Source of the DNA: Planctomycetota bacterium
GTDB lineage: Bacteria > Planctomycetota > UBA1135
Direction of reading: 5' to 3'
Length of the DNA: 64,000 nucleotides
Assembly (NCBI GenBank): GCA_004295085.1
Contig: SHNF01000007.1
Location: forward strand, 32,364 to 96,363
Shown: piece by piece, positions 19,359-28,858 of the stretch
Layout: each line of letters opens with the position of its first letter
Position numbering within the stretch: the first letter of the stretch is position 1
Translations under genes and position numbers: made by a program
Notes under the pieces: model-generated
The model's database searches: none
What the model saw: only the letters and a program-made list of their open reading frames with translations
Told to the model about the DNA's origin: nothing

Positions 19359-21461
19359 TTAGCGGGTGGAGGCCTCCTGGGTGCGCAAATACAGGCTACT
19401 CTGCCGTTCGAGCAGGTTGCGCAGCAGGTTCACCGCGCTCTGGAAATCCTCCCATGCCAGGAGGATGTCCAGCATGGCGTCCAGCTCGGCGTGCAGCTCC
19501 CTGGCCGCAGGCGCTGGATCCTTCTGCTCGGTCACGGCCTGCAGCAGCGCCGCTGCCGGCCCCTCCCGGGCCACGCCCGCGGCGCGGCTGAGGTCCAGGA
19601 GCAGCCCCGAGCGCTCCAACGGCGGCAGGCCGCCGGCCAGTGCGGCGGTGACGGCACCCGGCGCCGCCGGACCTGCCTGGAACAGGCTCTGCAGCCGCTC
19701 CAGGGCCGGTTCGCTGGCGCGGTCCAGACGCGTGTAGAGGCGCTCGGTGAGGACGCGCTCCAGCTCGCCGTGCAGGCTCTCGAGGTCCCGGCGCAGCCGG
19801 CGGCTGCGCGGCAGCGGGCTCTCGCTGCCGGAGGCGGCGGGCACCTCGAACAGCAGCACGGCGTCGCGGATGCGCTCCACCCGCTCGCGCACGGCCACCA
19901 TGCGCTCCGCCAGGCGCTGCTCGTAGGTTTCCGGCGCCACCACCTCGATCCAGGCGGACTGGGCCTTGGTCTCGTGGCTGTCCGGCTCGGCGTTGTCCCG
20001 GGCCCAGGCCTCCAGGCGGAAGCGCGCGGTTGCCGTGGGCTCCGCTGCGGCGGCGCCTCCGGCGGGCGCCTCCAGCACGATGAAGTGGCGCAGCTCGCGC
20101 TGCCCGGCCTGCAGCGCCAGCGGCGCCGGCGGGCTCCAGGGACCGGCGGCCAGGAGGGCCTCCGCCAGTCCGAACTCGTCGCTGCAGTACAGCAGGACCG
20201 GCACGCCGCCGCCCTCCACGGTGGTCCAGTTCTCGGCCGGCATCTGAAATTCGAGCCGCGGCGGCCGATCCGGCTGCGCGTGCCAGCGCAGCACCGCGGC
20301 CCGCGTGTCCTCGAAGCCGTCGCGCCCGGCAACGGCGACCAGCACCTCGGCCGAGCCTTCCGCCGTCCGCTCCAGCGCGTAGAAGCCGTCCGGACCGGGC
20401 GCCAGCTCCTGCGCGGCCCCGTTGAGGGCGCGCGCGGTCACGGTCGCGGCGGGCGGCCGCGTGGTGAAGCGTGCGCTCAGCCGGGTGCCGTGGGGCACCC
20501 GGAACTCGTTCATGCTGGAGGTCTCGGCCAGGAAGCCGGTGTAAGCCGGCGGCTCCACCTGGACGCTCCAGTCCACCACTGCCGGAGCGATGCCGGGCTC
20601 CAGCAACAGGCGCGGCAGCCCGTCGTCGTCGTCGCCGCCGCGGAAGTGGATCCGCACCGCCTCCTGCAGCGGCGCCAGGCGCAGCACGAACTCCCCATCG
20701 CCCAGCGGGCGCATGGGCCGGGGCGGTCCGATGCCGAGCGCCAGCACCCGCTCCGGAACCTCGCCCTCCGCGCGCACGCGCACGGTCAGGACGCTGCCGC
20801 GTGCCGCCTGCAGCTCGTAGGACTCGGTGCCGGCCTGGCGCATGGGTGGCGCCTCGCCGCCGTCGGCGTGAGGGGTGAGCAGGACCAAGTGCGTGTCCTG
20901 CGGCCAGGGCACCTCGCGGCCGAGCAGGCGTTGCAGGAAGATGCCGGCTTCTGTGGGGACCAGGAAGGCCAGGGCCGCCAGCGCGCCCACTGCGGCGGCT
21001 CCCCCGAGGGCGCTGCGGCGCGCGCGGCCGGAAGGGACGGCGCGCGCGGGCTCCAGCCTGGCGGCCAGCTGGGAGGCTTCCGCCGCCACCAGCGCCAGGA
21101 GGTCGGGGGAAGTGCCGGCCGGGGCGTCGGACAGCTCCACGGTGGTGGCCAGCCGGTCCTGCAGCTCCGGGTGGCTGCGCTCCCACAGGGCGGCCAGGTC
21201 GCGCTGCCGCGGGCGCCGGCGCAGGGCCCGCCACAGGCAGCGGTAGGCCAGGATGGCCAGCACGCCCAGCGCGGCGACGGACAGCACCGCGCGCACCGGC
21301 GCCGGCGGCACGAACAGCCGGTCGAGCACGTAGAGGGCGGCCAGCAGCCCGACGGCGGCCGCCGCCACCTGCCCGGCGCCGTAGGTGCCGAGCACCCACA
21401 ACAGGCGCTTCTCCAGGCGGCTGAGGGCGCGGCGGACCGGCGGCGGGAGCGTCGTGGGCAT
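19359..21461 (-). CDS. DUF4175-like membrane protein of the MoxR convoy
   Basis: A 700-residue protein. Near the N-terminus are two membrane helices (VAAAAVGLLAALYVLDRLF and VRAVLSVAALGVLAILAYRC), a short cytosolic segment (RDLAALWERSHPELQDRLATTVEL) and a third helix ending in PTEAGIFLQRLL. The remaining 500 residues are probably periplasmic beta-sandwich domains (VDWSVQVEPPAYTGF and RLEFQMPAENW are typical) and then a helical region. This layout matches DUF4175-type proteins beside BatA/MoxR genes. Molecular function is unknown. Confidence 0.7.
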   Translation of the reverse strand: MPTTLPPPVRRALSRLEKRLLWVLGTYGAGQVAAAAVGLLAALYVLDRLFVPPAPVRAVLSVAALGVLAILAYRCLWRALRRRPRQRDLAALWERSHPELQDRLATTVELSDAPAGTSPDLLALVAAEASQLAARLEPARAVPSGRARRSALGGAAAVGALAALAFLVPTEAGIFLQRLLGREVPWPQDTHLVLLTPHADGGEAPPMRQAGTESYELQAARGSVLTVRVRAEGEVPERVLALGIGPPRPMRPLGDGEFVLRLAPLQEAVRIHFRGGDDDDGLPRLLLEPGIAPAVVDWSVQVEPPAYTGFLAETSSMNEFRVPHGTRLSARFTTRPPAATVTARALNGAAQELAPGPDGFYALERTAEGSAEVLVAVAGRDGFEDTRAAVLRWHAQPDRPPRLEFQMPAENWTTVEGGGVPVLLYCSDEFGLAEALLAAGPWSPPAPLALQAGQRELRHFIVLEAPAGGAAAAEPTATARFRLEAWARDNAEPDSHETKAQSAWIEVVAPETYEQRLAERMVAVRERVERIRDAVLLFEVPAASGSESPLPRSRRLRRDLESLHGELERVLTERLYTRLDRASEPALERLQSLFQAGPAAPGAVTAALAGGLPPLERSGLLLDLSRAAGVAREGPAAALLQAVTEQKDPAPAARELHAELDAMLDILLAWEDFQSAVNLLRNLLERQSSLYLRTQEASTR

Positions 21462-21471
21462 GCGCGCGCGC

Positions 21472-22545
21472 TCAGCGCTGGAAGATGGGCAGGTACTCCC
21501 GCGGGATCTGCAGGATCAGGCAGGCCACCGCCGTGCCGAAGGCGCGGCCGGGCCCGACGTTGTTGGGCCACGAGCCGTCGTCCTTCTGCATGCGCAGCAG
21601 GGTCTGCTCCACGCTCTCGAAGTAGTTGCGGTAGCGGCGGCCGCCGGCCATGTGAAAGGCCTGCACGGCGTAGTAGTGACCATAGTAGAAGAAGTAATGC
21701 CCGCCGGCGGCGATGCCGGTCTCGTGCGAGAAGTTGCGCAGGTCGCTCTCCAGGTACTCGAGGCCGCGCTCGATGTCCTCGTCGGCGTACACGCCGGCGC
21801 CGTGCAGCGTGACGATGCCGGCGGCGGTGAGCGCGAAGGAGGCGCGCGAGTCCGACGTCGGCTGGTAGCGGAAGGAGCCCACGGGATTGGGTGTCCAGTG
21901 CGAGCGCGGCTCGTCCTCGCGCACCGCGCTGCGCTTGACGTAGCTGACGGCGCGGTCGATGGTGCTGGCCGGCACCTGGATCCCGATGTTGCGCGCCGCG
22001 CGCAGTGCCACCACCTGGCACACGGTCACCGACATGTCGGCGTCGGCCACGTTGGGCTGGTAGCGCCAGCCGCCTTCCTGGTTCTGGCTGCCGACGATCA
22101 GGTTCACGGCCTTCTGCAAGGCCTCGCGCACGTCGCGGCGCGCCGTCATGCCGTGCATCTCCGCCAGGAACAGCGTGGCGAAGGCGTGCGAGTACATGCG
22201 CGTCTCGTTGAAGCTGATGTAGCCGTTGTCCTGCACGTGCTGCAGGATGAAGTCCGCGGCCCTGGCCACGACCGGACCGTAGGGGCCGCGGTCGGGCACG
22301 TGACCGCCGGCCAGGAACGCCATGCCGGCCAGGGCGGTGACGCCCACGTGCTCGGAATTGCGCTGCCACACCTCGTAGCCGTCCTGCAGCTTGTAGCCCA
22401 CGTCGCCGGTCCAGGAGCCGTCCGCGAGCTGGTGCGCGGCCAGCCACTGGAGTCCGCGCTCGGCGGCGGCGCGGCCTTCGTTGCTGAGCACCGAGGCGTC
22501 GCTGTCGGTTTGCGGGAGCAGGAGCACGAGGCTGAACAGGATCAT
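21472..22545 (-). CDS. Prenyltransferase/squalene-oxidase repeat protein (alpha-alpha barrel)
   Basis: The 357-residue protein has a signal peptide (MILFSLVLLLPQ) and repeats with the QxDGSW-type motif: HQLADGSWTGDVGYKL, QNQEGGWRY, MQKDDGSWPNN. These make an (alpha/alpha)6 toroid like that of squalene cyclases and terpene or prenyl transferases, but the DxDD catalytic motif of cyclases was not seen. Proteins of this sort are abundant in planctomycetes, often exported, and of unknown use. Its ATG overlaps the stop of the upstream PQQ-type gene by 4 nt. Confidence 0.82.
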   Translation of the reverse strand: MILFSLVLLLPQTDSDASVLSNEGRAAAERGLQWLAAHQLADGSWTGDVGYKLQDGYEVWQRNSEHVGVTALAGMAFLAGGHVPDRGPYGPVVARAADFILQHVQDNGYISFNETRMYSHAFATLFLAEMHGMTARRDVREALQKAVNLIVGSQNQEGGWRYQPNVADADMSVTVCQVVALRAARNIGIQVPASTIDRAVSYVKRSAVREDEPRSHWTPNPVGSFRYQPTSDSRASFALTAAGIVTLHGAGVYADEDIERGLEYLESDLRNFSHETGIAAGGHYFFYYGHYYAVQAFHMAGGRRYRNYFESVEQTLLRMQKDDGSWPNNVGPGRAFGTAVACLILQIPREYLPIFQR

Positions 22546-25500
22546 GGCTGGCCCAACCAGTGGAGGACGTTTTCGGCGCGGAGCAGCACCTGCCCCGCCA
22601 GGGGGAACAGTTCCGGGGTGGCGGTGCTGGCGAGCGCGGTCTGCGCCAGGATCCGGCCCTGCAGGTCCAGGAGCATGACCTGCACCTTGCCGGGGCCGCG
22701 CGTCGCGTTCTGGTGCAGCGCCACCACCCAGCCTTCGGCCCCGCGCAGGCAGACGATGGGGCGGCGCTGCAGGCTGTTGAAGGACAGATCGGGGCGCTCG
22801 AGCTGCCACAGCGGCTGCGGGCCGTCCGGCGCGTCGCAGCGCACGGCGCGCAGCAGCACCTCCTGCGCCGGCCCGGCCGTCAGGAACAGCAGCTCGGCCG
22901 AGGGCAGGAACGGCGGCTTGCCGCCGGACTTGAGCTCGGGAGGGACCACCAGCCGGCCCGGCGGGAAGTCGTAACGACGCGGCTGGTCGGCGCCGTCGGC
23001 CAGCCAGTAGAGCTGGTATTCGGTGACGGCGTTGCGCGAGCTGGGCAAGGGGTTGCTCTCCAGCAGCCAGCCGATGCCGCCCGGAGCCCCGAACAGGTAC
23101 ACGCTGGTCGGACTGGGCAGGGGCACCTGGAACGAGCTCTCGGGCCGGCAGGCGAGCAGTGCGTAACGGCGGTCGGCCACCTGGGCCAGGGCCACCAGCC
23201 CGTCGCTCCAGCGCAGGGCTTCGAACACCTGGTCGGTGGTCGCGGCCTTCTGCAGCGGCACCGGCGTCGGACGCGTGCCGCGCAGCGGATCGAAGCGCAG
23301 GGCCCGGTCGCGGCCGGAAGCGAGCAGCAGCAGCGCGTCGCCGCGCAACAGCAGGTTCAGCATGGCGCGCGCGTCGCAGGCCACCGGCGCGTTCAGGAAC
23401 AAGGCGCCGCTGTCCAGGTCGCGCACCTGGAGCTGGCCCTGGGTGGCGCTGGTGCGGCACACGTAGCCCAGCATGCGACCCCAGCGCGTGAAGGTGTCGC
23501 CGTCCGCGCGGCCCGGCAGCACGGTCTCCTGCGCCATGCCGGCGTCGTCCCAGCGCAGCCAGCGGTCGTGGAAGACCAGGGTCACCGCCTCGTCGGAGAC
23601 GAAGGCGCGCACGCCGCCCCGCCCGCCCTGCGCCGGGCCCGGCTGCGGCCGGCGCCACAGCTCGGTCAGGTCGCCGCCGGCGCCCGCGAGCAGGCGCAGC
23701 TCGCCGCGATCGCGCAGCAGCAGGCGCGTGCGGCCGGGAGCCGGCGCCGCCAGGCCGGCGACGCTCCAGGCGTGACGGTCGTCTTCCAGGGTCCAGGTGC
23801 CGGAGCCGCCCAGTTCCCGAGGCAGCGCCGGCAGCGTCGGCGCCGCGAACAGCGACGCGGGGTCCAGCAAGTGGCTGGGCACGGCGCCGCCGTAGTCGCG
23901 CAGCCACGCGGCCAGACGCACGCGCTCGCCGCGGGTGAGGTCCGTGCGCGCTTGCGCCCGGCGCAGCCAGACGGTCGCCGCCGGCGTGCCGGCATAGGCG
24001 CGCAGCAGGCCCTCGGTGGGTTCCCCGGCCGCGGCGAAGGCGCGCGCCGCTTCCTGCTCCAGGCTCGCGCGCTGCGTCCCGTCGCGGCACAGGCGCTCCA
24101 GCTCGCGCCGCGCCCATTCCTGCACCGGCAGGTCCTCTTCGGTGACCGCTCCCGGGTCCGGCGCCTGCAGCAGGGACACCAGGCTGTGCCGGCGCCCGGC
24201 GGCGTCGCCGCGCGCGACCGCGGCGAACCAGCGCGCGCGCGCGGCCACGATCGCCAGAGGCTGCGGATCGCCGCCGCGGCGCGCCACCAGGTCCGATCCC
24301 GCCTGCTCCAGCAGCTTCAGGGCGCGCTCCAGGGCCGCGTGCGCGGGCGCGCGCCGCTCCAGAGCCTGGACCAGCAGGGCCGCGGCCTCCTGGCGTCGGC
24401 GCTCGTCCAGGGAACGCAGCAGCGGCTCCATGACGTCGGCGGCGTCCAGCGCCGCACCGGCGTCCAGGCAGGCCTTGCCGCACACGAGCGACAGGCGCTC
24501 CGCGGCTTCGCGCGAGGGCGCCAGGGCCGCCAGCTCGCGGGCCGCGTCGGCCACGCGCTGCGCCACCAGCGCGTCGGACGGCTCCAGCGCCTCCAGGTAC
24601 GGAATCACTTCCGTGAGGCGCGCCGGATCGCGTCCGGCGCGCGCCAGGTACTCCACCAGGGCGTCGGGCGAGTTGTAGGCGCTGACTCCGCCGCGGCGCA
24701 GCACCACCAGTACTCCCGGGCCGGCCTGCAGGCCGCCGCCGCCCCACTCCGGCTGCCACGGGATCGGCGGCCCCAGCTCGCGCCAGCTCACCGGATCCAG
24801 GCGCGCGATGCCGCTGTTGGTGGGCAGCAGGAACTCGCCCTGGGCCAGCAGTCCGGCCCAGGAATCGTTGCCCGTGATGGCGGGCTGCGACTCGCTCAGG
24901 CGTGCGCCGTACCCCGGCAGGGCCAGGAAGCCGGCGCGCCGGCCGCTGCAGTAGACGCCCTCCGGCAGCAGCGCCAGCAGCCGGCTGTAACTGCGCCGGC
25001 TGGGCCACAAGGCCAGCAGCGCGCCGCTGTCGGCGTCCACCGCCAGCGCTTCCTGGCTGTCCACCGGCGCGCAGGCGAAGATCCGCCCGTCGTAGGCCGC
25101 GGCGCCGTTGTCAAAGGTGCGGTCGCGATCGCCCTCGCGCCCGGTCTGCGAGGTCTGCACCGGCGTGCGCTCGTACAGGCGCGTCCACAGCGTTTCGCCG
25201 CTGTCCGGGTCGAGCGCGCACACGGCGCCCAGGTTGGTGCACAGCAGCACGCGCCGGGCATCGGCCACCGGCGGGCCCGCCGCCAGCTCGGCCAGGACGT
25301 TGCCGAACAGGTTGGTGGTCTCGCGGCCGGCGCTGACCAGGAAGGTCTGCCACAACGGCCGCCCGCTGGCCAGGTCCAGGGCCAGCAGCGACAAGTCCAT
25401 GCTGCCGGGCGCGTCGTACACGGGCACGAACACCTTGCCGGCGGCCACCGCCGGCGGCGCCGCCACCAGGCCGCGCGGCAGCGGCTGCTCGCCTTCCAGC

Positions 25501-26543
25501 CAGTCCACGGCTTGTGTCCAGCGCACAGCGCCGGTCGTGGCGTCGAAGGCGTACAGCCGCCGGCCCGGGAGGTAGTTGCGCACGCGGATGCCGCGGAAGT
25601 CGTCGTCGCGGCCCAGGCGCACCGGCTCTTGCAGCGCGGCCAGCACCAGACCCTCGGCCAGCACCGGGGCCAGCAGGGTCTGCGGTTCGAAGCCGCGCTC
25701 CAGCGACTTGCGTTCCTCGCCGCTCAGGCGGCTCCAGCCCGGCACCTCGAAGCGCCAGCGCACCGTCCCGGTGGCGAGGTCCAGGGCCACGCACTCGTGG
25801 CCGTCGGTGAGATAACCGAGGCCGGCACCCATCGCCATGCGATGGTTGACGGCCATGCCGACGCCTGAGTCGGGGAACTGGTAGCTCCAGCTCGGCCGCA
25901 GGCTGGCGCCGCGCAGCAGCGGCAGCGCCGGGTCGTCCACGCCGGAGTAAGTCGGCGCCAGCACGGGCGCGCGCGGCGGACCGGCCGGCAGCGCCGCGGC
26001 CCAGCGCTCCAGGTCGAATTCCGCCCCGCTGGCCAGCGCGCGCTCCAGATCGCCGCGGTCCAGGAACAGCTCCGCGGCCGCAGCGGCAGCACGGGCCGCG
26101 GCGCGCGTGCCGGGGTAGGCGCGCGCGACGTCCAGCAAGGCCTGCGGATCGGGCGGCTCCAGGGCCCTGTCCAGCACCTCGGCCGCGGCTGCGCCGCTGA
26201 GGGCTTCCCAGGCTTCCGCGGCTTCGCCCTCCAGGGCCGCCAGCCGCTGGCGGGCCAGCGCGCGCACGCCCGCGTACAGCAGATCGTCGGGATTGGTGCG
26301 CACGACCACGCCGCGCTCCGCCAGCAGGACTTGCTGCAGCAGCGCCAGACCGCTGCGGGCGCTGCCGTCCGCCAGCAGGCGATCGGCGTCGGCCAGCAAG
26401 GTCAGGATCTCGCGGTTCTCCGGGAGCGTCACGCCCTGCGGGCGCGTCAGCTCCTGCTGGCACGCCGCGGCGGCCGCAGCGGGCGGAGCCGGAGCCGCCA
26501 GCAGGGCGCCGAGGACGGCGGCGGTCAGGAGAGATTGCTCCAT
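22542..26543 (-). CDS. Very large secreted PQQ-type beta-propeller protein
   Basis: The 1333-residue protein has a signal peptide (LLTAAVLGALLAAPAPPAAAAAA). An N-terminal helical/TPR-like part (residues 30-190) is followed by a first propeller with PQQ-type blades (CVALDLATGTVRWRFEV, RLYAFDATTGAVRWT, LLALDLASGRPLWQT, AVCALDPDSGETLWTRL). A 300-residue helical middle and a second, more divergent propeller complete it. Blades lack the residues of PQQ-dependent alcohol dehydrogenases, so a BamB-like binding role is likelier. The ATG at 26543 starts the signal peptide directly; an in-frame ATG at 26558 adds five residues and more overlap. It is the largest protein of the convoy. Confidence 0.78.
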   Translation of the reverse strand: MEQSLLTAAVLGALLAAPAPPAAAAAACQQELTRPQGVTLPENREILTLLADADRLLADGSARSGLALLQQVLLAERGVVVRTNPDDLLYAGVRALARQRLAALEGEAAEAWEALSGAAAAEVLDRALEPPDPQALLDVARAYPGTRAAARAAAAAAELFLDRGDLERALASGAEFDLERWAAALPAGPPRAPVLAPTYSGVDDPALPLLRGASLRPSWSYQFPDSGVGMAVNHRMAMGAGLGYLTDGHECVALDLATGTVRWRFEVPGWSRLSGEERKSLERGFEPQTLLAPVLAEGLVLAALQEPVRLGRDDDFRGIRVRNYLPGRRLYAFDATTGAVRWTQAVDWLEGEQPLPRGLVAAPPAVAAGKVFVPVYDAPGSMDLSLLALDLASGRPLWQTFLVSAGRETTNLFGNVLAELAAGPPVADARRVLLCTNLGAVCALDPDSGETLWTRLYERTPVQTSQTGREGDRDRTFDNGAAAYDGRIFACAPVDSQEALAVDADSGALLALWPSRRSYSRLLALLPEGVYCSGRRAGFLALPGYGARLSESQPAITGNDSWAGLLAQGEFLLPTNSGIARLDPVSWRELGPPIPWQPEWGGGGLQAGPGVLVVLRRGGVSAYNSPDALVEYLARAGRDPARLTEVIPYLEALEPSDALVAQRVADAARELAALAPSREAAERLSLVCGKACLDAGAALDAADVMEPLLRSLDERRRQEAAALLVQALERRAPAHAALERALKLLEQAGSDLVARRGGDPQPLAIVAARARWFAAVARGDAAGRRHSLVSLLQAPDPGAVTEEDLPVQEWARRELERLCRDGTQRASLEQEAARAFAAAGEPTEGLLRAYAGTPAATVWLRRAQARTDLTRGERVRLAAWLRDYGGAVPSHLLDPASLFAAPTLPALPRELGGSGTWTLEDDRHAWSVAGLAAPAPGRTRLLLRDRGELRLLAGAGGDLTELWRRPQPGPAQGGRGGVRAFVSDEAVTLVFHDRWLRWDDAGMAQETVLPGRADGDTFTRWGRMLGYVCRTSATQGQLQVRDLDSGALFLNAPVACDARAMLNLLLRGDALLLLASGRDRALRFDPLRGTRPTPVPLQKAATTDQVFEALRWSDGLVALAQVADRRYALLACRPESSFQVPLPSPTSVYLFGAPGGIGWLLESNPLPSSRNAVTEYQLYWLADGADQPRRYDFPPGRLVVPPELKSGGKPPFLPSAELLFLTAGPAQEVLLRAVRCDAPDGPQPLWQLERPDLSFNSLQRRPIVCLRGAEGWVVALHQNATRGPGKVQVMLLDLQGRILAQTALASTATPELFPLAGQVLLRAENVLHWLGQP

Positions 26544-28858
26544 TTGCGTGCGAGCCATTCACCGCAGGCCAGGATCAGGAACAGTCCGAGCAAGGGCAGG
26601 CCGTCGAGGGGCTGGTCGCGGCTGCCGAGCGTGCGCAGGGCGCGCTCGCGCCCGTCCAGGCGTTCGAGCAGGTCGCCGGCGTGGTCGGCGGAGACCAGCG
26701 TGCCGCCGGTGCGCGCGGCCAGCAGCCGCAGGCCCGCGGCGTCCTGCGCGGTCACGCGCATCTCCGCGGACGGCAGCACCACTTCGAAGCGCGCCGTGGC
26801 CTCCGGCGCCCCGTCGGGATGGCCGTCGGCGGTGAGCACGAGCAGGCCTGAGCCGGGCTCGGTGGGGCGGAAGCGCCCGCGGTACGTCCCCGGCTGGTCC
26901 GGAACCGGCGCCAGGTGCACCGGATTGGGCCGGCCTTCCAGGAACACGTCCGCGCCTTCCTCGCGCAGCAAGGGCTGATAGCTCTCGTCGCGCAGGCGCG
27001 CCTCCAGCGTGACTGCGTCACCCAGCTCGATGCGGGTGCGGTCCAGGTCGAGGCGCGCCCGTCCCTGCTCGCCGCGCAGGCGGCCGCTCGCGAGCTGGCG
27101 CAGCAGCGCGCGCCAGAACCGGTCCAGGTGGCGTTCGCCCTCCGGGTCGCGCCAGCGCCAGGTCTCGTCCGTGCCGACCCAGCCCACCCAGCCGTCCGGC
27201 ACGTACGCGCCGGCCACGATCGGCATGGGCCCTTCTGCGCTCGTGACGTCGGGATGCACCAGCCAGGCCTGCGCCCCGGGCCGCAGCCGCTCCACCGGCC
27301 AGTACCACCACAGAGGCGTGAGACTGCGCCACACGCGCTGGCTGGCCCTGGGATCCTGATCGAGCAAGGTGACCGGGTGCGGAAGGCTGGGATCAGCCGG
27401 CTGCGGGCGGAACGGCACGCGCCCCAGGGTCTCCGAGCTCAGGACCACCGGCAGCAGCGGCTCCAGCGAGGAGCCACGGTACGCCGAAGGGGTGAACGCC
27501 GGGCCGGCGCACAGCAGCAGTCCGCCGCCGCGGCGCACGAACTCCGCCAGCGCCTCCTGGAAGCGCGCCCCGGTGAGCGGATCGGGACCCAGGCGGGCCG
27601 GATCGGCGTCGCCCAGGATGACGACGTCGAAGTGATCCAGCAGGTCCTCGGCGGACTCGGGCACGCGCCGCAGCCGGTCCAGCCCGGACGTGGCCTCCTG
27701 CGCGAAATCGCGGCTGGCGTCGGCCAGCCAGCAGCGCACCTGGAAGTCCTCCGGCGCGCGCACCAGGCGCCGCATCAGGTAGCGATACTCCCAGCGCGAG
27801 GTGCCGTCCACGTACAGCACCCGGATCTTCATGTTCTTGACTTCGATCGGCAGCTCCAGGCGGTTGTTGTCGCGCGCGGTCTCGTCGGGCAGCGGCTCCA
27901 CCTCGGCCACGAGCCGGTGCTCCCCCGGCTCCTCCAGGCGCGCGCTCAGTGCCAGCTGCGTGCCGGACTCGCCGTCGGGGACCAGCCGCTCCTCGTCCAG
28001 CACGCGGCCGCGCTCGTCCTGCAGGCGCACGGTCACGGCGCCGCCGGCGTCCGCGCCGCCATTGCGCACGCGCAGCAGGAACAGGGCTTCATCGCCGCGC
28101 AGCACCAGGTCGGGCGCGGCCACGCGCTCCAGGGACAGGTCCGGCGCCGGGCGCGGATCGCCGAGCGCCAGCACGTGCACGCGCACGCCCTCGGCGCTCA
28201 GTCGCTCGGCCACCGCCGCCGGGTCGGCGCCGCGGTTGCTGCGCCCGTCGCTGACCAGGACCACGTCCGGCAGGCGCCGCCCGCGGTTCTCCGCCAGCAG
28301 GCTCAGCAGCGCGTCGCCCACCGCAGTGGCCGCGCCCTCGCCGCGCAGGCCGCTGCCGTCGGCGGCGGTCGGGACCAGCCGCTCGGAGAAGCGGAAGGCC
28401 TGCACCTGGTAGCGCTCCTCCAGCGTGCTGCGCCAGGCCGAGGCCGCGAGCGCCGTCATCACGTCCAGGCGCCGGGGCTCAGCCTCCAGCGTGACGCCCA
28501 CGGGGGCGAGACGCGCCGCGGCGCCGTCCGGCAGCGGATCCCGCCGCTGCAGCGAGGCCGAGTCGTCGTACAGCAGCGCCAGGGGCGCCGGCTCCGTCTG
28601 CTCGCGGCTCTCGCGCAGGAACGGTCCCAGCGCCAGGAACAAGGCCAGCAGCAGCAAGGCGACGCGGGCGCCGGCCAGGACGCGCTGCAACAGCCGGCTG
28701 CGCGGCGGCCGGCGGTAAGCCCAGAAGGCCAGCAGCACGACGCCCGGCACCAGCACCAGACCCAGCACCCAGGCCGGCGGCATGTGATGGAACAGCAGCT
28801 GGACCGAGTCCACCGTGGCCTCCCCGGAATCCTGCAGGTGCGCCGCGGGCAGGTTCAT
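26525..28858 (-). CDS. Membrane protein with VWA-type and glutamine-amidotransferase-like domains
   Basis: The 777-residue protein has two N-terminal membrane helices (WVLGLVLVPGVVLLAFWAY and ARVALLLLALFLALGPF) and one C-terminal helix (LLGLFLILACGEWLARKW). Between them lie a VWA-like fold (LALLYDDSASLQRRDPLP, VVLVSDGRSNRGADP) and a segment like the DUF1355/GATase-1 fold (IRVLYVDGTSRWEYRYLMR, DHFDVVILGDADP, LAEFVRRGGGLLLCAGPAF). The nucleophilic Cys of true amidotransferases appears at LLLCAGPAF but a His-Glu pair is not evident, so activity is doubtful. Its start overlaps the upstream stop by 4 nt. Confidence 0.76.
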   Translation of the reverse strand: MNLPAAHLQDSGEATVDSVQLLFHHMPPAWVLGLVLVPGVVLLAFWAYRRPPRSRLLQRVLAGARVALLLLALFLALGPFLRESREQTEPAPLALLYDDSASLQRRDPLPDGAAARLAPVGVTLEAEPRRLDVMTALAASAWRSTLEERYQVQAFRFSERLVPTAADGSGLRGEGAATAVGDALLSLLAENRGRRLPDVVLVSDGRSNRGADPAAVAERLSAEGVRVHVLALGDPRPAPDLSLERVAAPDLVLRGDEALFLLRVRNGGADAGGAVTVRLQDERGRVLDEERLVPDGESGTQLALSARLEEPGEHRLVAEVEPLPDETARDNNRLELPIEVKNMKIRVLYVDGTSRWEYRYLMRRLVRAPEDFQVRCWLADASRDFAQEATSGLDRLRRVPESAEDLLDHFDVVILGDADPARLGPDPLTGARFQEALAEFVRRGGGLLLCAGPAFTPSAYRGSSLEPLLPVVLSSETLGRVPFRPQPADPSLPHPVTLLDQDPRASQRVWRSLTPLWWYWPVERLRPGAQAWLVHPDVTSAEGPMPIVAGAYVPDGWVGWVGTDETWRWRDPEGERHLDRFWRALLRQLASGRLRGEQGRARLDLDRTRIELGDAVTLEARLRDESYQPLLREEGADVFLEGRPNPVHLAPVPDQPGTYRGRFRPTEPGSGLLVLTADGHPDGAPEATARFEVVLPSAEMRVTAQDAAGLRLLAARTGGTLVSADHAGDLLERLDGRERALRTLGSRDQPLDGLPLLGLFLILACGEWLARKWSNLS

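Noticed and set aside
17685..21812. A 1375-residue open frame opposite the coiled-coil and DUF4175-like genes
   Set aside because: It arises from CAG/CTG-rich coding DNA read backwards; no domain, start signal or sensible hydrophobic pattern.
22560..25868. An 1102-residue open frame opposite the PQQ-type gene
   Set aside because: The minus strand holds recognisable propeller blades and a signal peptide. The plus frame is compositional shadow.
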